Below, in pieces: positions 16,129 through 24,004 of a DNA stretch of 64,000 nt. Numbering within the stretch: the first letter of the stretch is position 1; each line of letters opens with the position of its first letter. The stretch comes from Pseudomonas sp. MF4836 (GTDB lineage: Bacteria > Pseudomonadota > Gammaproteobacteria > Pseudomonadales > Pseudomonadaceae). Both the position numbers and the translations under genes were made by a program. Under the pieces are notes generated by a model, which searched no databases, had not been told where the DNA came from, and saw only the letters and a program-made list of their open reading frames with translations. The stretch lies in the NCBI RefSeq assembly GCF_002018875.1, contig NZ_MVOL01000018.1, positions 1 to 64,000 on the forward strand. Direction: 5' to 3'.

Positions 16129-16525
16129 ATGACCCTACTGTCTGATGGTCAGCTCTGGTCTCTTGCCTGCAAAGCCTATGGGAATGATCTTCCTGGAATC
16201 CTTGGATCGATTGTGAGCGCTTACGAGCGTCGTCCGGGGCTGAACAATCCTATCCGTGTTCACAGCGTTGATGGCTTTACAGCGCTTCGAGAGGCCCTTG
16301 TTACACAGCGCTCCAATAGTTTCCATCAGATCCAAGGTTGCTTGGATATCCGCGAACCTCTGGCTTGGCATCTCGTACGCCATCTGCAGCAGAAGCTGAT
16401 CATCGATGGGCATGACGCACTTGGCACTTCATCATCCTCAGATTGGCCTTTACAAAAGTGCCCTGATTGGATTGGAGGGTGATGAGGACGAGCCGGATTC
16501 TCGGGATGAGGCGTATTTGTTCTAG
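16129..16525 (+). pseudogene. Possible frameshifted hypothetical gene
   Basis: One frame gives about 97 protein-like residues from MTLLSDGQLWSLACKAYGND to LQQKLIIDGHDA. At about 16415 the sensible sequence continues in another frame (LALHHPQIGLYKSALIGLEG, then an acidic tail) to TAG at 16523-16525, as if one base had been gained or lost. The unshifted frame runs on to 16482 with low-complexity sequence. A 92-residue minus-strand frame (16135-16413) is a competing reading. No family was recognised. Confidence 0.3.
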
Positions 16526-16800
16526 TCGAACGGTGGTTCCTCCGAGTGCGGTTTAGAGTGGCTCGCTTGTGTTTGAACCGGGTGCGCATCAGAGTGGCTT
16601 AAGGCTTTTGCCTTGGCGACTTGAAAATCAGGTCAGTTGGGTGGCGCCAGGGATCGTCCGATCCAATCGGGCACCTTCTCGACATTGGATGATGCGCTGC
16701 TGTGTTGCGAGCAGGGGCCGGCTTGGCGCAGAAATAAAATGAAAGATGTCGAGCACTTCGACGCAGATTGGGCTTGCTCAGGCAGGGCGTCTGGCGAGGG
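16526..16800. other. Gap with no recognised feature
   Basis: Short frames on both strands show low-complexity or arginine-rich sequence and no start signals. I see no gene, repeat or RNA here. It separates the remnant zone from the ImmA/IrrE gene. Confidence 0.4.
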
Positions 16801-17673
16801 TTAGTAGCGCGGTTTTGACCAACCAGGAAAGCCATCGAGCTCTTCCAGACGACCGTCATCATCTAGATTGGCGCGGTAGCCGTTGGAGGACGGTCGCTGC
16901 TCAAGCTCCTCGAATATCAAGATGGACTGAGTTTGCCTAGTTGGCGCGTGATAGGTCGCTTGCTCGTAATATGCAAACCGACGGGCATCGTCACTATGGC
17001 TCCAGTCTGTAGCTTCACCGTCTGCCTCGTGCATACCGCTGAAGCCGGCCTTGAAAGCTTTGACCGCAGCGGAGTTTTGAGGAAGCGGTATCCCTTTATT
17101 GATCCACACGCGCGATTCTCGCAGCCCTTTAGAGCTGATGAAGTACTTCACCACTCCGTCCTCCGCCACGACGAATGCCAGAGGACTGTTCGACGCTTGA
17201 GCGAATTTGGAAGCGATGCAGGAGCGAGACGCCTGAAATTTTTCAGTCAATTCGGCGAGGTGCTCCAGGGTGAAATCTTTTTCCTGTGCAAGTGGTTTGA
17301 TCAGCTCCCAAGGAACCAGGCACTCTGCTGCGAAGATGTCACAGAGAACCTCCTCCGGGTAGCGTCCGGTGAAGCGCTCAAGCTCATCACTCGGCAGTTT
17401 CTCGCCATGTCTGGAGGGGAGTTCCAGGACGTGGTGTGCGATCTCATGGAGGATGGTGAAACGCTGACGAAGCGCACTGTCTCTTTCATTGACGCAGATG
17501 TACTTCTGTCCGCGCCTTTGAAAGGTGTTGCCTGCTTCACCATCTTCGAGCGCATTGCGCGAGACGTTGAACCCTAAGAAAAGGGCCATTGCCTCGACAT
17601 CAACCGGCACGCTTGAAATTCCCACGTCTTTCAGCAGCTTTCGGGCCCTTGCGATTGCAATATTTTCGTCCAT
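16801..17673 (-). CDS. ImmA/IrrE-family metallopeptidase
   Basis: A 290-residue protein with the zinc protease motif HEIAHH near residue 70 (FTILHEIAHHVLELPSRHGE) and the downstream ECDIFAAE-like segment (VLCDIFAAECLVPW) that supplies the third ligand. Family members cleave or inactivate partner XRE repressors. The start at 17673 (MDENIAIARARKLL) fits the family; the longer open frame runs through the upstream XRE gene. It begins 14 bases after that gene's stop, so the two form a repressor/antirepressor pair beside the ubiquitin-like operon. A direct role in processing ubiquitin-like proteins is possible but not supported by sequence. Confidence 0.88.
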   Translation of the reverse strand: MDENIAIARARKLLKDVGISSVPVDVEAMALFLGFNVSRNALEDGEAGNTFQRRGQKYICVNERDSALRQRFTILHEIAHHVLELPSRHGEKLPSDELERFTGRYPEEVLCDIFAAECLVPWELIKPLAQEKDFTLEHLAELTEKFQASRSCIASKFAQASNSPLAFVVAEDGVVKYFISSKGLRESRVWINKGIPLPQNSAAVKAFKAGFSGMHEADGEATDWSHSDDARRFAYYEQATYHAPTRQTQSILIFEELEQRPSSNGYRANLDDDGRLEELDGFPGWSKPRY

Positions 17674-17687
17674 GAAAAACCTCGCTT

Positions 17688-18059
17688 CTACATCTGCTGA
17701 ATGAGTTGAATCCGTTTGAGCCAAGCATCCTCTGTGGTCGGGCGTTCGCCACGGAAGCTCATCGTAGCCACATCCTCGAAATCTTCCCATGGGATGTCGA
17801 AGCGAGAGACCATCAGATGGTAAAGCGCATTGTCCACAGTGACTGATTTGGCCAAGAGGCGGAACACGTCGCTCTCTCGCTCCTCTAGTCCGAGCGCTTG
17901 GCTTAATCGAGTCACGACATCGTCTGAAGGAGCAGCTCGATCCCCCTTCTCCAATCGCCATATGTACGCATGATCTAGATCTCCTGCGCGCTTCTCCAGA
18001 TCACGGAAGCTCAGCTCTTTTCGTTCACGCATGGTCGCGATGAACTCAGCCAAATCCAT
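17688..18059 (-). CDS. XRE-family helix-turn-helix repressor
   Basis: A 123-residue protein with an N-terminal HTH (LSFRDLEKRAGDLDHAYIWR, LEKGDRAAPSDDVVTRLSQ) and a C-terminal helical part. The start at 18059 (MDLAEF) has GGAG six bases upstream; a TTG four codons earlier is less likely. It is divergent from the ubiquitin-like operon and probably binds the three 18-bp repeats at 18106, 18173 and 18222. The paired protease gene downstream suggests that it is removed in response to a signal. Confidence 0.9.
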   Translation of the reverse strand: MDLAEFIATMRERKELSFRDLEKRAGDLDHAYIWRLEKGDRAAPSDDVVTRLSQALGLEERESDVFRLLAKSVTVDNALYHLMVSRFDIPWEDFEDVATMSFRGERPTTEDAWLKRIQLIQQM

Positions 18060-18105
18060 TTTTTTCTCCAACCTCTTGCATTGCCCGAACGGGCGGGAGT
18101 AGTCT

Positions 18106-18239
18106 GTTGCCTAGCCAGACAACAGCTTGCGATTCATGATCCATGATAAGCGGGTTTTTTTTGAAGTCCACTGTTGTCTGGCTAGGCAACGACCGTTGGG
18201 TCGTTTTTTAAGATCGGTGGCGTTGTCTGGCCAGGCAAC
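18106..18239. promoter_or_regulatory. Three copies of an 18-bp operator in the divergent promoter region
   Basis: GTTGCCTAGCCAGACAAC lies at 18106-18123, its reverse complement form GTTGTCTGGCTAGGCAAC at 18173-18190, and GTTGTCTGGCCAGGCAAC at 18222-18239. Each is an imperfect palindrome. Start-to-start spacing is 67 and 49 bases. Position between the XRE gene and the ubiquitin-like operon points to XRE binding and repression in both directions. Confidence 0.75.
18188..18209 (+). terminator. Terminator-like hairpin between the second and third operators
   Basis: AACGACC (18188-18194) pairs with GGTCGTT (18199-18205) around a 4-base loop and is followed by a T-run, in + orientation. It could insulate the operon, or attenuate transcripts starting upstream of it. 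Its first arm overlaps the end of operator two. Confidence 0.5.
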
Positions 18240-18271
18240 GAATTGATGTGCTGTGCATGAGGTTTTTCCCT

Positions 18272-19021
18272 ATGTCTGAGTCAAATGTTTTTGAAGCTGA
18301 AGATGTATCGGCTGCAGTTCAAGCAGGCCGTCCGGTGCGTGACCATGGGCCCTACAGCGTCCTGATTGGTGACGAAGCGCTGCGGTTTGTTGGGGCGGTG
18401 ATCAATGATCCTATCGTGACCGGCTCACAAATCCTGGCCCTTGCCCGGATTCGTAATGCGGTGGAGCATCAGGTGTTTCAGATTTTGGTAACCGGGCGAC
18501 TTGAGGAGATCAGCCCTGATGAGAGTGTCGACTTGCGGGCGGCAGGTGTAGAAAAATTTATCGTCTTCGAAAGCGATAGTTCGTACCGCATGCTCGTAAA
18601 CGACCAAAGCCTTGAATGGGGGGCTCGCCAGATCTCCGGTGCAACCTTGAAGACCTTGGCAGGTGTGGACGTCAACGACTTCGATGTCTGGGAAATCATT
18701 GTTGGCGGGAAGGACAACCTGATTGGCAACAAGGAGTTCGTCGACCTGACGAAGCCTGGCGTCGAGCGATTCGCTACCAAGCGCTTCGAGGCCCACATCG
18801 TCGTCAATGCTAAGCCCAAAATCGTTCATTCCCGGTCGCTTTCCTACCGCGATCTCGTCGAGCTTGCCTTTCCGGGCAGCCCGCATCCGGCGAACACGGT
18901 GTACACGATTGATTACGACAACGGGCCCCATGAATTCCCAGAAGGTTCTGTGGTGGATGGCCAATACGTTCACGTGAAAGAAGGGATGGAATTCTATGTC
19001 ATCGTTAGCGATCAGTCGTAG
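18272..19021 (+). CDS. Multi-ubiquitin protein: three tandem ubiquitin-like domains
   Basis: A 249-residue protein with three internal repeats of about 70 residues after a 27-residue N-terminal tail: about 28-101, 104-171 and 174-246. The repeats open in parallel (YSVLIGDEALRF, YRMLVNDQSLEW, AHIVVNAKPKIV) and close alike (GVEKFIVF, GVERFATK, GMEFYVIV), as expected for beta-grasp folds. The protein ends VSDQS, with no C-terminal Gly-Gly. The start at 18272 has GAGG nine bases upstream. It overlaps the E1-like gene by 26 bases. It matches bacterial multi-ubiquitin proteins encoded beside ThiF/E1 and DUF6527 genes; it is presumably the modifier or a substrate of the E1-like enzyme. Confidence 0.85.
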   Translation: MSESNVFEAEDVSAAVQAGRPVRDHGPYSVLIGDEALRFVGAVINDPIVTGSQILALARIRNAVEHQVFQILVTGRLEEISPDESVDLRAAGVEKFIVFESDSSYRMLVNDQSLEWGARQISGATLKTLAGVDVNDFDVWEIIVGGKDNLIGNKEFVDLTKPGVERFATKRFEAHIVVNAKPKIVHSRSLSYRDLVELAFPGSPHPANTVYTIDYDNGPHEFPEGSVVDGQYVHVKEGMEFYVIVSDQS

Positions 19022-20186
19022 CCCAGACTTGTTGCGTTTGCGCAATGAAGGTTTTGAGCTGGAAGTGCGAGATGGGCACCTGTTCGTGCATTCGGTGCCT
19101 TACCTCGATGCGAACAAAGAGGTGCAGAAGGGCGTTTTCTGTTGCCCACTGACCTTGGTGAATCCTGAGTTGGCAGGGCCGCCCCCTAGCCATGTCATGC
19201 TGTTTATCGGCGGTTTTCCTCACCGGTTCGATGGCGGGAAAATCACGGCCATCGACGTCCAAGGGTGGTCATTGGCAATTTCAGCTGAGCTGACTGCCAA
19301 TTTCGCTTTCTCCAACAAGCCCCGTGGGGCAAATAACTTCGACAATTATTACGACAAGGTTTGGCATTACACGCGCATTCTCTGGAATGAGGTAAAGGCC
19401 AAAGCGACCGGTGAAACACCGTTGACGTTCAAGCTCATTGAAACTGTGGATCCGGAGTCGGTTTTTGTCTACGAAGATACGGCATCTCCCCGAGCGGGTA
19501 TTGGGGCACAGGTCGCTAAGCTCAAGCCTCTTCGCATTGCCATTGTCGGGCTTGGCGGTACCGGTGCTTATGTCCTTGATGCAGTCGCCAAGACGCCGGT
19601 GGCCGAAATTCACCTCTATGACGACGACGCTCTTCAGCAACACAACGCCTTTCGTGCTCCAGGTGTGATTTCACGAGCTATTCTTGACGAGCGCCTGAGC
19701 AAAGTCGATTACTACTCTCAACGGTACTCTGAGCTGAGGCGGGGCATCGTGGCGCATAACGAAAAGGTGACTGCGTCCAATATCGATGAATTGCGCGCCT
19801 TTGATTACGTCTTTGTCTGTGTGGACAAAGGGGATGTCCGTAAGCTCATTTACGAACGTCTCGAAGACTCAGCTGTGACAATGATCGACACCGGAATGGA
19901 CGTCCAGATGACGGAAGATGGTTTGCTATGGGGAGTGATGCGAGTCACCACTAGCGAGCCGGGAAAACGTGACCACGTTGCCTCACGAGTGTCGATGAGC
20001 GATCTCAAGCGCGACAACCTCTATGCGTCGAATATCCAGCTTGTCGAGATGAACGCGATGAATGCCATGCTGGCGGTGATGCGCTGGAAGCGGCATTGCG
20101 GATTCTTCTATGACCGGAGCGCAGAGATGAACGCGTCCTTCAACACAGCCAATAACAAGAATATCAACTCTGAGCAGCCAACATGA
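18996..20186 (+). CDS. E1-like ThiF-family adenylyltransferase with an extra N-terminal domain
   Basis: A 396-residue protein. Residues 1 to about 150 form a separate domain resembling the DUF6791/E2-related N-termini of such enzymes. Residues about 178-370 are a ThiF/E1 fold: nucleotide loop GLGGTG (185-190), acidic LYDDD (207-211), N217 and R220 in HNAFRA, and D277. Candidate thioester cysteines are C49, C50, C275 and C368; sequence alone does not decide. ATP-dependent activation of the upstream ubiquitin-like C-terminus is the expected role. AAGGGATGG lies upstream of the start, which is inside the multi-ubiquitin gene; the stop overlaps the next start (ATGA). Confidence 0.83.
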   Translation: MSSLAISRSPDLLRLRNEGFELEVRDGHLFVHSVPYLDANKEVQKGVFCCPLTLVNPELAGPPPSHVMLFIGGFPHRFDGGKITAIDVQGWSLAISAELTANFAFSNKPRGANNFDNYYDKVWHYTRILWNEVKAKATGETPLTFKLIETVDPESVFVYEDTASPRAGIGAQVAKLKPLRIAIVGLGGTGAYVLDAVAKTPVAEIHLYDDDALQQHNAFRAPGVISRAILDERLSKVDYYSQRYSELRRGIVAHNEKVTASNIDELRAFDYVFVCVDKGDVRKLIYERLEDSAVTMIDTGMDVQMTEDGLLWGVMRVTTSEPGKRDHVASRVSMSDLKRDNLYASNIQLVEMNAMNAMLAVMRWKRHCGFFYDRSAEMNASFNTANNKNINSEQPT

Positions 20187-20626
20187 AAGTCGAGCGCTTC
20201 CGCACCACATTTGTGGAGTTTATTCCTGACGATCTGGAAGATGGGGTGCTCTACGTTTCCATGCGCTACCGGACGGTGTCACATTTGTGCCCGTGCGGAT
20301 GCCGCCAGGAAGTGCCTCTATCTCTCTCGCCTACCGCCTGGCAGTTGACCTTCAATGGTGAGGTCTCGCTTAGCCCATCCGTAGGCAATTGGAGTTTCCC
20401 CTGCCGTTCACATTATTTTATCAGGGGTGGGGCCGTCGACTGGTCGGGTGAGATGTCAGATAAGGCCATACAGAGTGGTCGGGCCTATGTCGCAGCTCGC
20501 AAGGAACAATTCTACGAGAAGCAAAATACCGTGCAGAAAATATCCCACGTGCCGGCAGAGGAAGCATCCTCAACGCAGCCGCAGAAGGGCGGGCTGTTGG
20601 CGTGGCTGAAACGGCTATTCCAGTGA
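20183..20626 (+). CDS. DUF6527 zinc-binding protein of the ubiquitin-like operon
   Basis: A 147-residue protein with a likely zinc site formed by C36, C38, C40 (HLCPCGCRQ), C74 and H77 (FPCRSHYF). A polar linker and a short amphipathic or hydrophobic C-terminal tail follow (GLLAWLKRLFQ). The pattern fits DUF6527, which is regularly encoded beside multi-ubiquitin and ThiF genes; its role is unknown. It is translationally coupled to the E1-like gene by a 4-base overlap and is the last gene of the operon. The C-terminal tail could bind membranes. Confidence 0.75.
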   Translation: MKVERFRTTFVEFIPDDLEDGVLYVSMRYRTVSHLCPCGCRQEVPLSLSPTAWQLTFNGEVSLSPSVGNWSFPCRSHYFIRGGAVDWSGEMSDKAIQSGRAYVAARKEQFYEKQNTVQKISHVPAEEASSTQPQKGGLLAWLKRLFQ

Positions 20627-20997
20627 CGCTGTTCGGAAATGGAGTGATGGCTTGTGGGCTGAATCAGTTATGCCCTCACGCCATCGTGTCCAACCTCTGG
20701 AATTTGGTGGGCTGGCCTCGCGGTGTGGCTTACACCGTATCTGATAACTTTGTGGCGCCTTGCCCATGACATCGATCGTATTTAGCTGAGTAACTGGGCG
20801 AGCGATGAGCGATAAACTTGGGCCCTCAATCTATGAACTGCCTACGCATCAAAAAAACCTCCCCAGCTCTAACCGCAACCTTGCCCTCGTATTTGCCTGG
20901 CTGTAAATCCCTTACGACCGACTCCGCATTTAGCGCGTAGTAGTCGGAGAGACGAGCAGCAATGGCCTTGCTGAAGGTTACGCCGCTTAAGAGGACA
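20627..20997. other. Gap between convergent operons, with a possible small frame on the minus strand
   Basis: An imperfect hairpin at about 20646-20685 could end the ubiquitin-like operon, though it has no T-run. On the minus strand a protein-like frame of about 65 codons ends at 20826 (VTFSKAIAARLSDYYALNAE near its middle). It overlaps the tail of the 758-residue gene in another frame and has no ATG or GTG start. It could be a small gene with an unusual start or the remnant of a longer C-terminus. Confidence 0.35.
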
Positions 20998-23274
20998 TCA
21001 AGGCCTACGGACAGGCTCGGAGACGAATTCGTCGTCAGGGAAGAAGGACGCGATTTTGGTAATTGCGTTGTTTAGCAAATTCGAGGGATTCGCGTAGTCA
21101 AAGCTATAACGGCCGGATCCGTGGTTCACACCCCACACTCCACCACTATCGCCGGGCCTCCACCACATTTCACCAGCGATCCGCGCAGCCTGAAGCCCAG
21201 TCATGCTTGGATGACCACGCTTCGGATCTTTGAGATCAATCGCGACAAAAAGGCTGCCATCTTTGCCAATCGCCCAGATGAGATTCTTTTCCGTGTCCTT
21301 AACGACCTCTTCGTAGCGAGTCATCAAGGAACGTTCCTCAGCCATTGGATCGAATCGCTCGATGGCAGTATCGTTGGCGCCCTTGCCTTCCAGAGTGATC
21401 TCACTCTGCTCAAGTCTCTTCGGAGCGCGTAGCTGACCATAGGTAGTGTTTAGGTGGCCAGTGTGATCAATGTCCCGCTTCGCGAGCACTTTCAGGAACG
21501 AGCTGTAGAAGTGCACCTCGTCTACGTACTGGGCATTCGGTTTGTCGTCCCTGAAGACCCGCAAGAACAGGTCGGCCAGGAGTAGGTCGTGCTCATAGAT
21601 TGCCGAAACCGCGTCACCCAACGGAGTGTCCGTGGAGTCGAGCAGAACCTTCAGAACCTTTTTGTCACCCCAATAGAGATCAATATCCCACTGCAGACGA
21701 GCCATAGGCGCCGTTAAGAAATTCAGCTTATCGGCATTCCACCGCTGAATGCTTTCCGACGTGGCTGTCGGGGACTCTTTACCCGCTTTCAGCACATCGC
21801 CAGGCACGTAGCTAATAGGTTTCCCCACGATTTCGCTGCGAATCTGGGAAATGGGAGACAGCTTGATAGTGTAGCGGCAATCCTGATGCTCAAGCTCAGA
21901 GCTGTCACAGATCTCGGCCATCCACTTTTTGATATGACCAAGGAGAATTGCGGCGGTGTCATGCGCGTAGCGGAATTCAAGTCGCGCCTTTTTATCAGTC
22001 GGCACAATGCCCATGTCAGGCACAAGAATTTCGTGAGGAGAAAGCCACACCTGCTTTTCGTCATCCCACTGACTGAATGCCAACGCCCAGCGATTTTTGA
22101 GAGAGTTTTTCACCTCATCGCTAGCTTCAAAACCGTTACCGGCGTGAAGATCAATGAAGCTGGTGGCCTCAATCAATTGAGCTCTCGCGTACGGGCCGAG
22201 GCGATCATCGTGGACATAGATCCACTGCGCGCTATCGCGGAAGTCGTAGCCAAGAAGAGTGATTGCATGACCCCCCTTCAAGCAGACCGATTGCCCTACA
22301 GTGGCCCCGTTACCAGCCAGCAATTGTGCACGCGTTTCATCCGAAAGGCCGTCACCGTATTCCTCAAGGACAGAGAGACGTTCAGCTTCAGAAAGCGCGT
22401 CCTCTTCTGGCTCTGCCTCGCTAGCTTTAGCCTTTTGAGGCCCATAGACAAAGCCTGCGAGAATCACCGGTATGTCACTGTCAATGTGAGCACAGGCATA
22501 GCCTTGGAACCATTTCTTCGGTGTCTCAGTGAGTGTCGAAGAGTGATAACGCAGGCCCTCTACGTCCAGTGAACGTTGAATCTGCTTGTGCGTCAGATGC
22601 TTGTTTGGAAATCCATTGTTTGAGCCGTCAACAAAATTCAGTGCTGAGATCGTGATTTCGCTGCAAGAAGGGATGGTCTTGACGTTACGCCCAGGCAAAG
22701 CATGAAGGGCAGTCCAAATCGCAGTGGTCGCGCAGGCAGCCACAACCTTGTCCTGTTCTTGGAATGCAATGGATTCAACGGAAAGGTTGATGCCGAATAA
22801 ATTGACGTCGTAGCGCTTAGAAATTTTCTTCTTGGTACCTGGGCCGGTACCGGAGTCACCTGCAGTTCGCAGGCAGGTCTTACCGATGAATGTCTTATTC
22901 AGGGGCTTGATCAGGACGAAGCCCAAGTAGTTGTCCTGCAGCCAACCCCGAGACACGTCCTGGCGCGCGCTATCGAGCATCATGCTGTCGAACGACTTGT
23001 GGTCAAGCTTGCAACTGAAGAAGTGAAGCCGGCCACATACCTCACCGTCGTTTCGGAACCGTTTGACGTAGTAGCGAGAGTAGTCCTCTAGGAAATCTCG
23101 ATCCGTATACCGTGGCTCCAGGAGGATGGTCTTCGCGCCGAGCGAGCGGAGGTAGCCATAGAGATATTTCACCTGCTCCTTGTCAAAAATCTGCAGGTAT
23201 TCATACCCGAAGCATTCGCGGATCAAGGCACTCAGCGTCTCGCGCTGAAATTCGGTTACGAGGTAAGGAGTCAT
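20998..23274 (-). CDS. Large protein with a papain/C39-like cysteine protease core; family not recognised
   Basis: A 758-residue protein with no signal peptide or clear membrane segment. The centre has a possible Cys protease arrangement: oxyanion Gln 172 or 174 and C181 in AACATTAIWTALHAL, H336 in KGGHAITLLGYD, and D356/D357 in IYVHDDRLGPYAR. This order and spacing resemble papain and C39-like peptidases. An insert rich in Glu and Ala (about 282-330) separates Cys from His. The C-terminus has a separate domain with DGSLFVAIDLKDPKRGHP and WWRPGDSGGVWGVNHGSGRY. It is convergent with the ubiquitin-like operon. It could be a defence effector or a ubiquitin-like-specific protease; both are inference. 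Confidence 0.7.
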   Translation of the reverse strand: MTPYLVTEFQRETLSALIRECFGYEYLQIFDKEQVKYLYGYLRSLGAKTILLEPRYTDRDFLEDYSRYYVKRFRNDGEVCGRLHFFSCKLDHKSFDSMMLDSARQDVSRGWLQDNYLGFVLIKPLNKTFIGKTCLRTAGDSGTGPGTKKKISKRYDVNLFGINLSVESIAFQEQDKVVAACATTAIWTALHALPGRNVKTIPSCSEITISALNFVDGSNNGFPNKHLTHKQIQRSLDVEGLRYHSSTLTETPKKWFQGYACAHIDSDIPVILAGFVYGPQKAKASEAEPEEDALSEAERLSVLEEYGDGLSDETRAQLLAGNGATVGQSVCLKGGHAITLLGYDFRDSAQWIYVHDDRLGPYARAQLIEATSFIDLHAGNGFEASDEVKNSLKNRWALAFSQWDDEKQVWLSPHEILVPDMGIVPTDKKARLEFRYAHDTAAILLGHIKKWMAEICDSSELEHQDCRYTIKLSPISQIRSEIVGKPISYVPGDVLKAGKESPTATSESIQRWNADKLNFLTAPMARLQWDIDLYWGDKKVLKVLLDSTDTPLGDAVSAIYEHDLLLADLFLRVFRDDKPNAQYVDEVHFYSSFLKVLAKRDIDHTGHLNTTYGQLRAPKRLEQSEITLEGKGANDTAIERFDPMAEERSLMTRYEEVVKDTEKNLIWAIGKDGSLFVAIDLKDPKRGHPSMTGLQAARIAGEMWWRPGDSGGVWGVNHGSGRYSFDYANPSNLLNNAITKIASFFPDDEFVSEPVRRP

Positions 23275-23286
23275 TGTTCTTCGCGC

Positions 23287-23314
23287 AAAAAAAAGCAGCC
23301 GCTAGGGCTGCTTT
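23287..23314 (-). terminator. Intrinsic terminator or attenuator just before the 758-residue gene
   Basis: AAAGCAGCC (23292-23300) pairs with GGCTGCTTT (23306-23314). On the minus strand the hairpin is followed by a run of eight T, ending 12 bases before the start codon at 23274. It lies between the small ORF (stop at 23329) and the large gene, so transcription of the large gene must read through it. Confidence 0.75.
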
Positions 23315-23328
23315 AGGAAATAAAAAAT

Positions 23329-23499
23329 TTACAGGCTGCAAGTACGAGCAAGCATCTCACTGTTAACAGCTTGGGCTCTGGCTTGGGCAGCAAGGATTTT
23401 GGTCATCAGAACGGTACGGGCTCGTGCCTTACGCAGGCGCTCCGCTTCCGTCGCACCCATCTGGCTCCTGGCCTTCTCATACAAAAGCTCAACGCTCAT
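23329..23499 (-). CDS. Small ORF (56 residues) upstream of the cysteine-protease-like gene
   Basis: ATG at 23499 opens a 56-residue frame: MSVELLYEKARSQMGATEAE, then a strongly basic, Ala/Arg-rich helix, ending in RTCSL. AAGGGG lies four bases beyond a short spacer upstream, a good ribosome site. It runs in the same direction as the large gene and is separated from it by the hairpin at 23287-23314. It may be a leader, an antitoxin-like partner or a small independent gene; no family was recognised. Confidence 0.6.
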   Translation of the reverse strand: MSVELLYEKARSQMGATEAERLRKARARTVLMTKILAAQARAQAVNSEMLARTCSL

Positions 23500-24004
23500 T
23501 TTCTATCCCCTTTTTCCACTTCCCGGTGGTCGCGGTCTCACATCGGAATACGCTACGCGGCCGAAGCGTGTATGACTCGCCATGGTTCGTGAGGCGGTGG
23601 ATTATACGAATCCATCCAGATCGTCGTCAGCCCCCTTCTCAAGTGACCGACGAACGGCCTTTCCTCACTGCATCGACTCAATACCTGCGGTAACGTTCAA
23701 CCTAAAGCACCATACCCCATGCAAGTGCTTCAGTAGATTCAGTACGGGTCACAGAAGCGGCTTGCCTCCGGTTTAGCATTTTTTGATCATCGTACTGCTT
23801 AAGTAAGCAGCAGCTTTTAGGCGATCAACCAGGCTGAAAAACAGGTTGTGAATCGAGTATGGCACAAAGGAATCACGTAACGAAATAGGTAGCTGTGACA
23901 TGTCACACGTTTACTGACGCGTTTCGCGCATCGTTTTTCGCATCCGGTTCACCATTTTCTTTCGCGATTCGATGACGTAAATCGCCTCGGTGAGAGCCTA
24001 GCTC
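23500..24004. other. Divergent gap with a perfect TGTGACATGTCACA palindrome
   Basis: No gene is supported. The gap must hold the promoters for the minus-strand small ORF and the plus-strand membrane gene. A perfect 14-bp palindrome lies at 23894-23907. Short frames of up to 89 codons on the + strand show no family sequence. Confidence 0.5.
23894..23907. promoter_or_regulatory. Perfect palindrome, CRP/Vfr-like half-sites with short spacer
   Basis: TGTGACATGTCACA is fully palindromic, with TGTGA/TCACA arms separated by four bases. CRP/Vfr sites use the same arms with six bases between them, so a different dimeric regulator may bind. It lies about 100 bases upstream of the membrane-protein gene. 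Confidence 0.45.

Noticed and set aside
16801..17673. ImmA/IrrE gene as the deubiquitinase of the ubiquitin-like system
   Set aside because: Its pairing with an XRE gene and the operators next to it fit the usual antirepressor role; the sequence gives no sign of ubiquitin binding.
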